A stretch of 64,000 bases of DNA from Streptomyces pristinaespiralis (GTDB lineage: Bacteria > Actinomycetota > Actinomycetes > Streptomycetales > Streptomycetaceae), in contig NZ_CP011340.1 of assembly GCF_001278075.1 (NCBI RefSeq), forward strand, positions 186,001-250,000, in the 5' to 3' direction. Made by a program: the position numbers and the translations under genes. Under the pieces are notes generated by a model that was not told the DNA's origin, searched no databases, and worked only from the letters and a program-made list of their open reading frames with translations. Below are positions 1 to 8,305 of the stretch, in pieces; position 1 is the stretch's first letter; every line of letters begins with the position of its first letter.

Positions 1-1
1 G

Positions 2-97
2 GGGCGGATGACGGCGGACGCGCTGGACCCGCTGCTGATGGGAGCGTTCGAGGCACTGACACCACCGCCCGCGGTGGCGCCGCTGCCGGCACGCTGA
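2..97 (+). CDS. C-terminal end of an unidentified protein (partial at left edge)
   Basis: An open frame enters from the left edge and stops with TGA at 95-97. It encodes about 31 residues, including MTADALDPLLMGAFEAL. This could be the tail of a helical regulator, but the piece is too short to assign. A damaged copy of its start (24 of 25 bases) recurs at 301-325, so the end of this gene appears to have been duplicated. Confidence 0.3.
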   Translation, partial: GRMTADALDPLLMGAFEALTPPPAVAPLPAR

Positions 98-540
98 TCC
101 ACCCCGACGCCGGGCGGCCCGGCACCCTCCAGGTGCCGGCCCGCCCGGCGTCGGCATGCGCGCGCACCGCAGCGCGGGCGGCGGGGGCTCGCCGCCCGCG
201 AGCCGGCGGTCCGCGCCGGCCGCCGTGACCGAGCAGACGTGGAATCGGCCCCAGGCCGGGGGGTGAGCTCGCCGCATCGTCCGCCGGGCCCCGCCGGGCA
301 GATGACGGCCGACGCGCTGGACCCGTTCGAGCCGTCGGCCCGCCCTGGGGCCCAGGGACAACGCCGCCGGGTACGCGGCCCGGTGGCGGCGGTTCCACTC
401 CCCCGTACCGGCGGCCGAGCCCCCGCCCGGGCGGCGGGCGCCGACGTGGCGGGTCCCTGGCCGGGCGGGCCCGGCGCCGTCCAGGTGCCGGGCCACCCGG
501 CGTCGGCATGCGCGGCGCACCGCAGTGCGGGCGGCGGGGC
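7..540. repeat. Decayed tandem duplication in gene-free DNA
   Basis: Two blocks occur twice in the same order. Positions 7-31 match 301-325 at 24 of 25 bases, and about 109-187 matches about 460-540 with scattered substitutions and small indels. The offsets (294 and about 350) differ, so the second copy has gained sequence. The stretch 98-649 holds no gene I can support, only this duplication and the terminator at 594-630. Confidence 0.6.
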
Positions 541-593
541 GGGGCCGGGCCCGTGGGGGGCGGGTCGGCGCGGGCACGCGGAGACGTGGAAGC

Positions 594-630
594 GGCCCGC
601 GGCCCCCCGGTCGAAGGGGGGCGGCGGGCC
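594..630 (-). terminator. Hairpin terminator after the SDR gene
   Basis: Arms 594-608 and 616-630 pair over 15 bp with one mismatch around a 7-nt loop. The hairpin lies 20 nt beyond the SDR stop codon on the minus strand. There is no U-tract, as is common in Streptomyces. Confidence 0.6.
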
Positions 631-649
631 GCCGGGCAGCGGGGGGTGG

Positions 650-1405
650 TCAGGTGATGGAGACGCCGCTGTCGATGCTGATCACCTGGCCCGTCATGCA
701 GTCCTGGTCGAGGAACAGGGACGCGCTGCGGGCCACCTCCTCCACGGTCACGAAGCGCGGGATGGGGGCCTTGTCCTCCATGCCCTCGACGACGCGGTCG
801 GGGAGGTCCTTGGTCATGCCGGTGATCATGAAGCCCGGGGAGAGGGCGTTGACGGTCACCCCGCGCCGGCCGCACTCGGCGGCCAGCGTGCGGGTGAAGC
901 CGATCAGGCCCGCCTTGGAGGCGGAGTACGCCGTCTGTCCCGCGGTCGCGATCAGGCCCGACGGCGAGACCACGTTGATGACGCGGCCCCATCTCTGGCG
1001 CAGCATGTGCGGAACGGCGACGCGGGCGGTGTGGAACGAGCCGATCAGGTTGGTCCGGATGACCTGGGCCCAGTCGTCCGGGTTCTGCATCGCCATCAGC
1101 GCGTCCTTGCGGATCGCGCCGTTGTTGACGAGGACGTCGACGGGGCCGAGGCGTTCGCCGATCTCCTGGTACAGCGCGGTGACGGCGGCGTAGTCGCCGA
1201 CGTCGCCGCTGACGAGGACCGAGTCGTTCGTGAGTTTGTCCTGCACGGCGCGGGCCGCGTCCTTCGAGCTGTTGTAGTGGACGGCGACCCGGCAGCCCAG
1301 CGCGTCCAGTTCGAGGGCCAGGGCCTGGCCGAGGCCTCCCGAGGCGCCGGTGACCAGGGCCACCGGCTGCTCGGGGCGGTTTCCGGTCTGTGGGCCCTTA
1401 CTCAT
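650..1405 (-). CDS. Short-chain dehydrogenase/reductase, FabG-like
   Basis: This 251-residue protein has the classical SDR pattern. The dinucleotide motif TGASGGLG lies near residues 20-27, NNGA near 93, a Ser in NVVSPSG, and the catalytic YSASK near 160. The family reduces 3-oxoacyl-ACP/CoA or oxidises secondary alcohols with NAD(P)H. The ATG at 1403-1405 has the ribosome binding site GGAGGT at 1411-1416, which lies in the end of an IS-like remnant. It is the last gene of a minus-strand group with the monooxygenase and methyltransferase, and the divergent group carries ACP and KAS III. A ketoreductase acting on an ACP-bound intermediate is therefore the likely role (inference). Confidence 0.85.
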   Translation of the reverse strand: MSKGPQTGNRPEQPVALVTGASGGLGQALALELDALGCRVAVHYNSSKDAARAVQDKLTNDSVLVSGDVGDYAAVTALYQEIGERLGPVDVLVNNGAIRKDALMAMQNPDDWAQVIRTNLIGSFHTARVAVPHMLRQRWGRVINVVSPSGLIATAGQTAYSASKAGLIGFTRTLAAECGRRGVTVNALSPGFMITGMTKDLPDRVVEGMEDKAPIPRFVTVEEVARSASLFLDQDCMTGQVISIDSGVSIT

Positions 1406-1410
1406 CGCAT

Positions 1411-1490
1411 ACCTCCGTGGATACTCCGCCCTTCACGGCGGAACCGACTCCTGCCGGGCAGGGCAGGGAAAAGTGATCCGCCGTCAGGGC
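1411..1490. mobile_element. Solo left-end-like remnant of an IS605/IS1341-type element
   Basis: This gap between two genes resembles the left end of the tnpB element at 23811-23895. Both carry CGTGGATAC followed by a small hairpin with CTTCA in its loop (here TCCGCC/GGCGGA at 1425-1442). About 20 nt further both have GCAGGGCAGGGA, then a run ending in CAGGGC. No transposase and no right end are present, so this is a solo end or a very short palindromic derivative. It overlaps the ribosome binding site of the SDR gene. Confidence 0.5.
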
Positions 1491-1536
1491 CGGCCGCCGC
1501 GCGGGACGGGCCCGCGGGCCGGCCGGCCGCGTGGCG

Positions 1537-3102
1537 TCAGGCGTGGTCCAGCGCCGGACGGCCGGCGTTGACGGTGGTGGCGAGCTGGTACTCGCCCAGG
1601 TCGAAACGGCGCGTCGCGCGGCGGAACCGCCACGTGTAGGTGGGCCAGATCGACGGGTTGCGGCCGTGCTCGTCCAGGTACCAGCTCTTGCAGTTCCCGG
1701 CGTTCCACACGGTGCCCTCGAGCCGGCCCTGCAGCTGCTCGTTCCACTGCTGCTGGGCCTCGGCGCGGACCTCGACACTGGCCAGGCCGCGCTTGTCCAT
1801 GTGCCCCAGCGCGTCGATGACGTAGCCGATCTGCGCCTCGATCATCACCACCTGCGAGGAGTGCCCCAGCGTGGTGTTGGGGCCCAGCAGCAGGAAGAGG
1901 TTCGGGAACCCGGCGACCGTGGTGCCGCGGTGCGCGGCCATGCCGCCCTCGCTCCACACGTCCCGCAGCAGCCGGCCCTCGCGGCCCGTGATCCGGCCGG
2001 CGACGGGCCGGTCGGTGGCCTTGAAGCCGGTGCCGAGGATGATCGTGTCGACCTCCCGCTCGGTGCCGTCGCGGGAGACGATCGACTTGGCCCGCACATG
2101 GTCGATGCCGTCGGTGACCAGGTCCACGTTGGGCTGCTGGATCGCCGGGTACCACGTGTTGGAGAACAGCAGGCGCTTGCACGCCATCACGTAGTCGGGC
2201 GTCAGCTTCGCCCGCAGCTCCTCGTCCGCGACGGACTTCGCCAGATGGTCGCTGGCCATCTTCTGCATCTTGCCCGCGACCTTGGGCCGCTTCATCACGA
2301 ACGCCAGGACCTCACGGCCCCACATGTTGAAGTTGCGGCGGAAGCGCTGGTAGCCGGGGACGTTGTGCAGCAGCTTCGACTGCAGCGCGCTGGTCGGCTT
2401 GTCGTTCTTCGGCCCGATCCACGCGGGGGTGCGCTGGTACAGGTCCAGCCGCCCCACCTCCGGCTGGATCTTCGGCACGAACTGGATCGCGGAGGCGCCC
2501 GTGCCGATGACGGCGACGTTGCGGCCCGTGAGGTCGTGCCCGTGGTTCCAGCGCGAGGAGTGGAACACGGTCCCCTCGAAGTCCTCCAGGCCGGCGATGG
2601 CGGGCACGGCCGGCTCGGAGAGATAGCCGGTGCCCGACACCAGCACCTGGGCGGTGTAGTCACCCTGGGAGGTGCTCACGTGCCAGCGGCGGGCGGTCTC
2701 GTCCCAGCGGGCGGCGAGCAGTTCGTGTCCGAAGCGGATGTAGGGGCGTACCCCGAACCGGTCGGCGACGTCGCGCAGGTACTCGTACAGCTCCGCCTGC
2801 TTGCCGAACGTGGACTTCCAGCCCGGGTTCTGCGCGAAGGAGAACGAGTACAGGTGCGACATCACGTCGCACGCCGCGCCCGGGTAGGAGTTGTCCCGCC
2901 AGGTGCCGCCGACCTCGTAGGCCCGCTCGAAGACGAGGAAGTCGTCGATGCCCTTCTGCAGCAGGCGCACCGCCATGCCGAGGCCGGAGAAGCCGCTGCC
3001 GATGACCGCGACGCGCAGATGCCGGGTGGGGCCGCCGCCCGTCGCCCGCCCGCCGGGCGAAGGACTCCCGTCGCTGCGCGCGGGTTCCAGAATGCTCGTC
3101 AC
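1537..3102 (-). CDS. Flavin-containing (Baeyer-Villiger type) monooxygenase
   Basis: This 521-residue FAD/NADPH monooxygenase has a first Rossmann motif VIGSGFSGLG near residue 33 and a second, VIGTGASA, near 196. The Baeyer-Villiger fingerprint FxGxxxHxxxW is met exactly by FEGTVFHSSRW near 174-184. The family inserts oxygen next to a ketone or oxidises N/S centres. The gene starts 11 nt after the methyltransferase stop and is probably co-transcribed with it. The substrate is unknown. In context it could act on a ketone produced by the KAS III/ACP system encoded divergently (inference). Confidence 0.88.
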   Translation of the reverse strand: MTSILEPARSDGSPSPGGRATGGGPTRHLRVAVIGSGFSGLGMAVRLLQKGIDDFLVFERAYEVGGTWRDNSYPGAACDVMSHLYSFSFAQNPGWKSTFGKQAELYEYLRDVADRFGVRPYIRFGHELLAARWDETARRWHVSTSQGDYTAQVLVSGTGYLSEPAVPAIAGLEDFEGTVFHSSRWNHGHDLTGRNVAVIGTGASAIQFVPKIQPEVGRLDLYQRTPAWIGPKNDKPTSALQSKLLHNVPGYQRFRRNFNMWGREVLAFVMKRPKVAGKMQKMASDHLAKSVADEELRAKLTPDYVMACKRLLFSNTWYPAIQQPNVDLVTDGIDHVRAKSIVSRDGTEREVDTIILGTGFKATDRPVAGRITGREGRLLRDVWSEGGMAAHRGTTVAGFPNLFLLLGPNTTLGHSSQVVMIEAQIGYVIDALGHMDKRGLASVEVRAEAQQQWNEQLQGRLEGTVWNAGNCKSWYLDEHGRNPSIWPTYTWRFRRATRRFDLGEYQLATTVNAGRPALDHA

Positions 3103-3113
3103 GTGGGCCTCCT

Positions 3114-3992
3114 CTAGCGGCGCGCGATGGTGACGCGGAAGTTGTTGAAGAACTTGTCCTCGAGGGTGTACGCGAAGATGTCGAGGTAGCGCTCGAAGCG
3201 GGCCACGACCTCCTCGCCCTCCAGGGCGACGGCCTCGTCCCGGCGGGCGGCCAGCAGCTCCAGCCAGGCGCGGCAGGCGACGGCGAACGACTCGCGCTCG
3301 TTGACGATCTCGACCACGTCGAACAGGCCCTCAGCGGCCTGGGTGAGCTCGTGCAGGTGCGGGATGTGGCAGTTCTCGAACTCGGAGCGCTGGAGGAACT
3401 TCAGGTCGTCCAGCAGCTGCCGGTTCATCGGCAGCGCCTCCGCGGTCATGGTGTGCAGCACGAAGCGGCCGCCCGGCTTGAGGGCCGCGCCGACCTTGTT
3501 GAAGAACACCCGGTACTTCTTGGTCCGCTCGCGCGGCGGGAGCGTGGAGGACACGAAGTGCTCCAGCGCGTTGATGCAGAACGCCGCGTCGTAGGGGTCG
3601 TCGGTGGTGTGGTCCTCCCACGACTCGACGCGGGTGGTGATGCGGGGGTTGTCCAGGCCGGCGATGAACGCCTCCTGGGTGCGGCTCAGCGTCAGGCCGA
3701 CGGCCTGCTCGACGCCGTGGACGGTGGTGAGCCGGTTGAGCATGGTGCCCCAGCCGCAGCCCACGTCCAGCACCCGCCGGCTGCCGGCGGCGCCGGCGAG
3801 CTCGACGAACCGGTCGAGCTTGCGCTCCTGGGCCTCGTCGAGCGCCTCGGTGAGGCCCTCGCCCTCCTCCCAGTAGCCGCCCGAGTACATCATCGTCGGC
3901 CCCAGCAGGAGGCGGTAGAAGTCGTTGCTCACCTCGTAGTGGTGCCTGATCGCGTCGACCTCGGGGACCGACCTGTCAGCGACCGTCGTCAT
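3114..3992 (-). CDS. SAM-dependent methyltransferase, cyclopropane-fatty-acid-synthase-like
   Basis: The 292-residue protein begins with the CFA-synthase signature HYEVSNDFYRLLLGP near residue 17 and has SAM motif I VLDVGCGWGT near 73. CFA-synthase relatives methylate or cyclopropanate acyl chains; small-molecule C-, N- and O-methyltransferases of this subgroup also exist. I chose the ATG at 3990-3992 because GAGGAAG precedes it; an upstream in-frame start would lengthen it by 21 residues. It is the first gene of the minus-strand arm and is divergent from the ACP gene. Its length is shorter than full CFA synthases (about 380-420), so a specialised substrate is likely. Confidence 0.82.
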   Translation of the reverse strand: MTTVADRSVPEVDAIRHHYEVSNDFYRLLLGPTMMYSGGYWEEGEGLTEALDEAQERKLDRFVELAGAAGSRRVLDVGCGWGTMLNRLTTVHGVEQAVGLTLSRTQEAFIAGLDNPRITTRVESWEDHTTDDPYDAAFCINALEHFVSSTLPPRERTKKYRVFFNKVGAALKPGGRFVLHTMTAEALPMNRQLLDDLKFLQRSEFENCHIPHLHELTQAAEGLFDVVEIVNERESFAVACRAWLELLAARRDEAVALEGEEVVARFERYLDIFAYTLEDKFFNNFRVTIARR

Positions 3993-4164
3993 CTCTTCCT
4001 CAACTCCTGTCGGGGTGCGCGGCTGTCGGGGTCGAGGAAAGCGAAGTGCTCGCAACAGATGTGCAAGACGGCGCCGGGCCGGCGCTGTTGCGCCCCGCTT
4101 GCGCGGCTGCCGGTTCGATTCCTAGGCGTAACACCCCAAGCCTTGCGAGAGAGGACCGAACCCC
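3993..4164. promoter_or_regulatory. Divergent promoter region of the small cluster
   Basis: These 172 bp separate the methyltransferase and ACP genes. Two direct copies of CTGTCGGGGT lie at 4007-4016 and 4023-4032. An 8-bp inverted repeat, CGCAACAG (4051-4058) and CTGTTGCG (4085-4092), could be an operator. The ribosome binding site GAGAGGA precedes the ACP start. No clear -35/-10 pair is visible. Confidence 0.45.
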
Positions 4165-4419
4165 ATGTCGCTGCCCACCGTCGAAGAACTGGCGAGCCAG
4201 CTCGAGGCCGTCTCCGGCGCCCAGAAGGTCGACCCGGACCAGCCGCTCCAGCACATCGCCGACGTCGACTCGCTGGACCTGATGGAGTGGTTGTACGGGT
4301 TCCAGAACCAGTACCCGCACATCCCGGCCGACGAGTCGCTGTTCGCCGACATCGACGACACCACCACGCTGCGCGTCGTCCACGACCGGATCGTCCAGCT
4401 CGTGCCCGCCCAGGCCTGA
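4165..4419 (+). CDS. Acyl carrier protein
   Basis: This is an 84-residue carrier protein with the phosphopantetheine serine in DVDSLDLMEWL near residue 35. It is acidic and helical, as expected for an ACP. It has the length of a free-standing type II ACP, and lies 15 nt before the KAS III gene. It is therefore the probable tether for intermediates of this small cluster. Its first helix is divergent, so I cannot say whether it resembles fatty acid or aminoacyl carriers more closely. Confidence 0.85.
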   Translation: MSLPTVEELASQLEAVSGAQKVDPDQPLQHIADVDSLDLMEWLYGFQNQYPHIPADESLFADIDDTTTLRVVHDRIVQLVPAQA

Positions 4420-4434
4420 TCAGGGGAGAGTCCT

Positions 4435-5421
4435 GTGAACGGCTTCGACATCACCGGGTGGGGCATGGCCGTACCCGAACGCGTGGTCTCCAGCACGGAG
4501 CTCGCGCAGCGCTTCGGCGTCGACGAGAACTGGATCGTCAGCCGGTGCGGGATCCACGAACGGCGGGCCGTCGGGCCCGGCCAGACGACCGCCTCCCTCG
4601 CTGTCGAGGCCGGCCGGCGCGCATTGGACAAGGCGGGGCTGAGCGGCGGCGACATCGCCCATCTGATCGTCGCCACCGCCACCCCCGAGCAGCCGTCGCC
4701 GGCGACGTCCGCGTTCGTCCACCACGAACTGGGCATCGCCGGCAGCGCGCACGACGTCAACTCCGAGTGCGCGGGCTTCGTCTACGGCCTCGTCCAGGCC
4801 ATGGCCCTCATCAAGATCGACCCGCGGCCGATCCTGCTGATCGGCTCCGACACCCACACCCTCACCGCCAACCCCGCCGACCGGGACCTGTCGATCCTCG
4901 TCGGCGACGGCGCGGGCGCGGTGGTGCTCCGGCCGGCCCCGTCGGACCCGGTGCTGGGCTGGAACCTGGGCGCCGACGGCAGCTGCGCCGGCAGCCTCAA
5001 GGTCCTGGCCGGCGGCAGCCGGATGCCGACCACGGAGGAGACCGTCCGCCAGGGGCTGCACTACGCACAGATCAACGGCAACGAGATCTACCTCAACGCC
5101 GTGCGCTACACCGTCCGCACGGTGCGGGAGACGCTGACCAGCGCCAAGGTCGAGGCGGCCGACGTCCGCCACGTCATCCCGCACCAGGCGAACATCCGGA
5201 TCATCAACTCGATCCTCAGCCACACGGGCCTGCGGCCCGAGGCCCTGGTCACCAATCTGCACAAGTACGGGAACACCGCGTCCGCGTCGATCCCGATCGC
5301 CCTGACCGAGGCACTCGACGAAGGCCGCATCAACGACGGCGACCTGGTCCTGCTGGCCGGCTTCGGCGCGGGCATGACCTGGGGATCGGTCCTGCTGGAA
5401 TGGGTCGGAGGACAGAAATGA
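4435..5421 (+). CDS. 3-oxoacyl-ACP synthase III (KAS III/FabH-like)
   Basis: The 328-residue protein has the complete KAS III triad: Cys in NSECAGFVYGL (near residue 109), His in HVIPHQAN (near 246) and Asn in KYGNTASAS (near 280). KAS III condenses an acyl-CoA with malonyl-ACP, or, in some secondary pathways, transfers acyl groups to form esters or amides. The start is GTG at 4435 behind AGGGGAGAG. The stop overlaps the next start (ATGA). With a dedicated ACP but no KAS II or acyltransferase nearby, it probably performs a single initiating condensation or acyl transfer (inference). Confidence 0.88.
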   Translation: MNGFDITGWGMAVPERVVSSTELAQRFGVDENWIVSRCGIHERRAVGPGQTTASLAVEAGRRALDKAGLSGGDIAHLIVATATPEQPSPATSAFVHHELGIAGSAHDVNSECAGFVYGLVQAMALIKIDPRPILLIGSDTHTLTANPADRDLSILVGDGAGAVVLRPAPSDPVLGWNLGADGSCAGSLKVLAGGSRMPTTEETVRQGLHYAQINGNEIYLNAVRYTVRTVRETLTSAKVEAADVRHVIPHQANIRIINSILSHTGLRPEALVTNLHKYGNTASASIPIALTEALDEGRINDGDLVLLAGFGAGMTWGSVLLEWVGGQK

Positions 5422-6911
5422 ACAACGCACTCTCGCGGCGCAAGGTACTGGGCGGCATCGCCGCAACGGTGGTCGGCTGGAGCGTCGCCAACCAGTCGTG
5501 GGCGACGGCCGCCGAGGTCGACGCCGGCCACCGGATCGACGTCCGGCAAGTGCCCGCCCTGGACGGGACGCTGACCACGTCGGCTACCGACCTGGACAGA
5601 TTCCGCCAGGACTTCGGGCGGCTGAAGCCGTCCGCGCCGTGGGCGGTCCTGCGTCCTGGTTCCGACCAGGACATCGTCAAAATGGTCAACTACGCCCGGA
5701 CCAACAAGCTGAAGATCGCCGTCAACGGGCAGGGCGGCACCGGCGACGACATGGAGTCGCACTCCGTGTACGGCCAGGCGGCCGTGCCGCAGGGCGGCAT
5801 ATCCATCGACGCCCGCGCCATGTCGAAGATCCTCAGCATCAACTCGACCAACGCGGTCGTCGAGGCCGGTGTCACCTGGGGACAGCTGACAGACGCCGCG
5901 CTGAAGGTCGGCAAGACACCGCCGGCGCTGCCCGACTACCTGCACCTGTCCATCGGCGGCACCGTCTCCATCGGCGGCATCGGCGGCACGGTGCAGAAGT
6001 TCGGCCTGCTGGCCGACACCGTCCACTCCATGGATGTCGTCACCGGCACCGGTGAGCTCGTCACCGTCTCCGCGTCCGCGCGGCCGGACCTGTTCCACTC
6101 GATCCTCTCCGGCGGCGGGCAGACGGCGATCATCCTGCGGGCCAAGGTGAAGCTCGCCCCCGCACCCCAGCGGTCGGTCGTCTTCAGCCTCTTCTACGAC
6201 GACCTGGCCACCTACCTCGCCGACGGCGAGAAGGTCATGGCGGAGAACCGGTTCCACATCCAGGCCGGCGAGATGCTGCGCCGCGCCGACGACACCGGCT
6301 GGCGCTACAAGATGGAGGTCGCCGCCAACTACTCCGGCACCGCCGTCCCCGACCGGGCGGCCCTGCTGGCCGGACTGCGCGACAACCGGGCCCAGGCGGT
6401 CATCGAGGACGTCGCCTACCGGGACTACATGTTCCGGCTCGACGGCTACGAGGTCTACCTGAAGGAGACCGGCCACTGGTACCAGCCCAAGCCGTGGCTG
6501 AGCCTGTTCCTGCCGGCGTCCAAGACCAAGGCGTTCATGCAGATGGTGGAGCAGGAGCTGACCGTCGGCGACCTGGGCGGCGGGTTCCTGCTGTTCTACC
6601 CGTACTACACCGGCAAGATCACCCGGCCGCTGGCGGTGCAGCCGAACGAGTCCGTCGGCTACCTCTTCGACCTGCTGCGGTTCCCCGACCCGGGCGACCC
6701 GAACATCTCGCAGATGCTCGAGCAGAACCGCCGCCTGTACGACAAGGCCGTGGCGCTGGGTGCCAAGCGGTACCTGGTCGGCGCGATCCCCCGGATGACC
6801 CAGGCCGACTGGAGGACGCACTTCGGCTACCGCTGGGAGGAGTTGTGCCGGGCCAAGCGGCGCTACGACCCGGCGAACATCCTCACCCCCGGTCAGGGCT
6901 TCTTCGGCTGA
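5418..6911 (+). CDS. Cytokinin-dehydrogenase-like FAD oxidase with Tat-like leader
   Basis: This 497-residue FAD-linked oxidase has a PCMH-type FAD domain (about 55-240). HSVYGQA near residue 115 is the region where cytokinin dehydrogenases bind flavin through histidine. DYLHLSIGGTVSIGG follows near 187, and the C-terminus has YDPANILTPGQGFF, also cytokinin-dehydrogenase-like. The N-terminus reads LSRRKVLGG then a hydrophobic run, a twin-arginine leader with likely cleavage near SWATAA. Such enzymes oxidise C-N or C-O bonds using O2. Export would be odd beside cytosolic ACP-linked enzymes and suggests a late step outside the membrane. A ribosome binding site (GGAGGAC) precedes the ATG. Confidence 0.85.
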   Translation: MNNALSRRKVLGGIAATVVGWSVANQSWATAAEVDAGHRIDVRQVPALDGTLTTSATDLDRFRQDFGRLKPSAPWAVLRPGSDQDIVKMVNYARTNKLKIAVNGQGGTGDDMESHSVYGQAAVPQGGISIDARAMSKILSINSTNAVVEAGVTWGQLTDAALKVGKTPPALPDYLHLSIGGTVSIGGIGGTVQKFGLLADTVHSMDVVTGTGELVTVSASARPDLFHSILSGGGQTAIILRAKVKLAPAPQRSVVFSLFYDDLATYLADGEKVMAENRFHIQAGEMLRRADDTGWRYKMEVAANYSGTAVPDRAALLAGLRDNRAQAVIEDVAYRDYMFRLDGYEVYLKETGHWYQPKPWLSLFLPASKTKAFMQMVEQELTVGDLGGGFLLFYPYYTGKITRPLAVQPNESVGYLFDLLRFPDPGDPNISQMLEQNRRLYDKAVALGAKRYLVGAIPRMTQADWRTHFGYRWEELCRAKRRYDPANILTPGQGFFG

Positions 6912-6958
6912 CGTCCGGCCGCGGACCCCTGACCCGCACACCGACAGGAGAAGGTGGC

Positions 6959-7447
6959 ATGACAGGTTACGACCTGATCGACGAGGCGGTCCTCGACGCT
7001 CCGCCGGACGTCGTCTGGGACGCGCTGCTCGCCGAGTTCCGCGGCGGCGCGCAATGGTGGGTGCCGGCCAACACCTTCGCCGCCACGTCCGGTTCACCGG
7101 ACGAGGTGGGCGGCGAGGTCAAGGTGACGGTCCACACCAAGGGCGTCGACAAGGGCGGTCCGAAGCTGCGGTTCACCTCCCGCACGACGGCTGTCGAGAC
7201 GGGCAGGCGACTGTCGGTCGAGTACGTCGAGGGGGTCTTCCGCGGGCCGAGCGACTTCCTGCTCGAACCGCTGGACGGCGGGCGCCGCACCCGGCTCGGC
7301 ATGCACTTCCGGGGCCGTCCGCACGGCTGGCTGAAGGTGCTCGCCAAGGTCGCCGACATCGGCGCGGAGCACTCCAAGGCCACCAGCGCCGCGTTCACCG
7401 CCCTGAACGGCGTGCTGGCGGCGAGGGAGAAGGAGGCGGCGCGATGA
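6959..7447 (+). CDS. SRPBCC (START-like) family protein
   Basis: The 162-residue protein begins VLDAPPDVVWDALL, the usual start of a polyketide-cyclase/START helix-grip fold. It includes the FRGPSDFLLEPL strand region and a C-terminal helix. Members bind hydrophobic small molecules and sometimes catalyse cyclisation or aromatisation. The ATG at 6959 has AGGAGAAGG upstream, and the stop overlaps the hydrolase start (ATGA). It probably binds or cyclises the intermediate made by its neighbours, but no catalytic residues can be named. Confidence 0.75.
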   Translation: MTGYDLIDEAVLDAPPDVVWDALLAEFRGGAQWWVPANTFAATSGSPDEVGGEVKVTVHTKGVDKGGPKLRFTSRTTAVETGRRLSVEYVEGVFRGPSDFLLEPLDGGRRTRLGMHFRGRPHGWLKVLAKVADIGAEHSKATSAAFTALNGVLAAREKEAAR

Positions 7448-8286
7448 CGACGACGACGGCGCCGCCCGCCACGGAGAGCGCGCTCGTCACCGACGACGGC
7501 GCCCGCCTGGCGGTGAGCGTCCTCGCCCCGCTGGGCGCGCCGTCGGGCCGCACGGTGGTCCTCGCGCACGGCTGGGCCGCGGCCCGGCGGGTGTGGGGCA
7601 CGGTCGCGGACCGGCTGATCCGCGAGGGGCACCGGGTCGTGCTGTACGACCTGCGCGGTCACGGCGCCTCCACGTCCGGCCGGGAGCCGTTCTCGGTCCC
7701 CCGGCTGGGAGCGGATCTGGGCGCGGTCCTGGAGCATGTCGGGGCGCCCGGCGACACGATCGTCGTGGGGCACTCGGGCGGCGGGTTCGCGGCGATGGCG
7801 TACGCCGTCTCGCCCGCGGCCCGGCTGGGCGCTCTGGTGCTGCTGGGCACCGCCGCGCACGACCAGGACACGCCCGACAGCGAAGTGAAGATGATGGGCA
7901 GCGCCCTGTTCTCGTGGGCGGTGGGCCGGCCCGCGCTGGGCCGTCTGCTGCTGGGGCAGAACATGCTCGGCAAGCGGGCCGACGCCCGTGCCGGGGAGGT
8001 CAACCGGCAGATGTTCGCGGCCGCTTCGCCGCAGGTGCGGGCCGAGGCGTTCGCCTCCTCGCGGGGCATGGACCTGCGCGAGGAGCTGGCCCGGGTCCGT
8101 GTCCCGGCGGTGGTGCTGGCCGGCAGCGCCGACAAGGTCATCGCCCCGGCACTGGGCCGGGCGGTGGCGAAGGCCCTGCCGGGCGCCCGGTTCGAGGAGA
8201 TCGAGGGCGCCGGTCACATGCTGCCGCTGGAGGCCCCCGACGCGGTCGTGCGGGCGGTGGGCGAGGTGGCCGGCCGGCCGGGTTGA
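7444..8286 (+). CDS. Alpha/beta hydrolase
   Basis: The 280-residue protein has an oxyanion motif AHGWAA near residue 41, DLRGHG near 69, nucleophile elbow GHSGGG near 109, acid Asp in GSADKVI near 226 and His in GAGHMLPLE near 258. The catalytic triad is therefore complete. It may release a product from the ACP, hydrolyse the ester or lactone expected from a Baeyer-Villiger step, or act as an esterase. It is the last gene of the plus-strand operon and is followed by a strong hairpin. Confidence 0.85.
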   Translation: MTTTTAPPATESALVTDDGARLAVSVLAPLGAPSGRTVVLAHGWAAARRVWGTVADRLIREGHRVVLYDLRGHGASTSGREPFSVPRLGADLGAVLEHVGAPGDTIVVGHSGGGFAAMAYAVSPAARLGALVLLGTAAHDQDTPDSEVKMMGSALFSWAVGRPALGRLLLGQNMLGKRADARAGEVNRQMFAAASPQVRAEAFASSRGMDLREELARVRVPAVVLAGSADKVIAPALGRAVAKALPGARFEEIEGAGHMLPLEAPDAVVRAVGEVAGRPG

Positions 8287-8305
8287 GCGGGACGTCGTAC
8301 CGGGC

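Noticed and set aside
239..1639. Plus-strand frame of 466 codons crossing the SDR gene
   Set aside because: It overlaps two genes with clear motifs, its sequence is low-complexity Arg/Gly/Ala, and it has no ribosome binding site.
4000..4760. Minus-strand frames over the ACP and KAS III genes
   Set aside because: The plus strand has the carrier serine motif and the full Cys-His-Asn triad; the opposite frames have no recognisable content.
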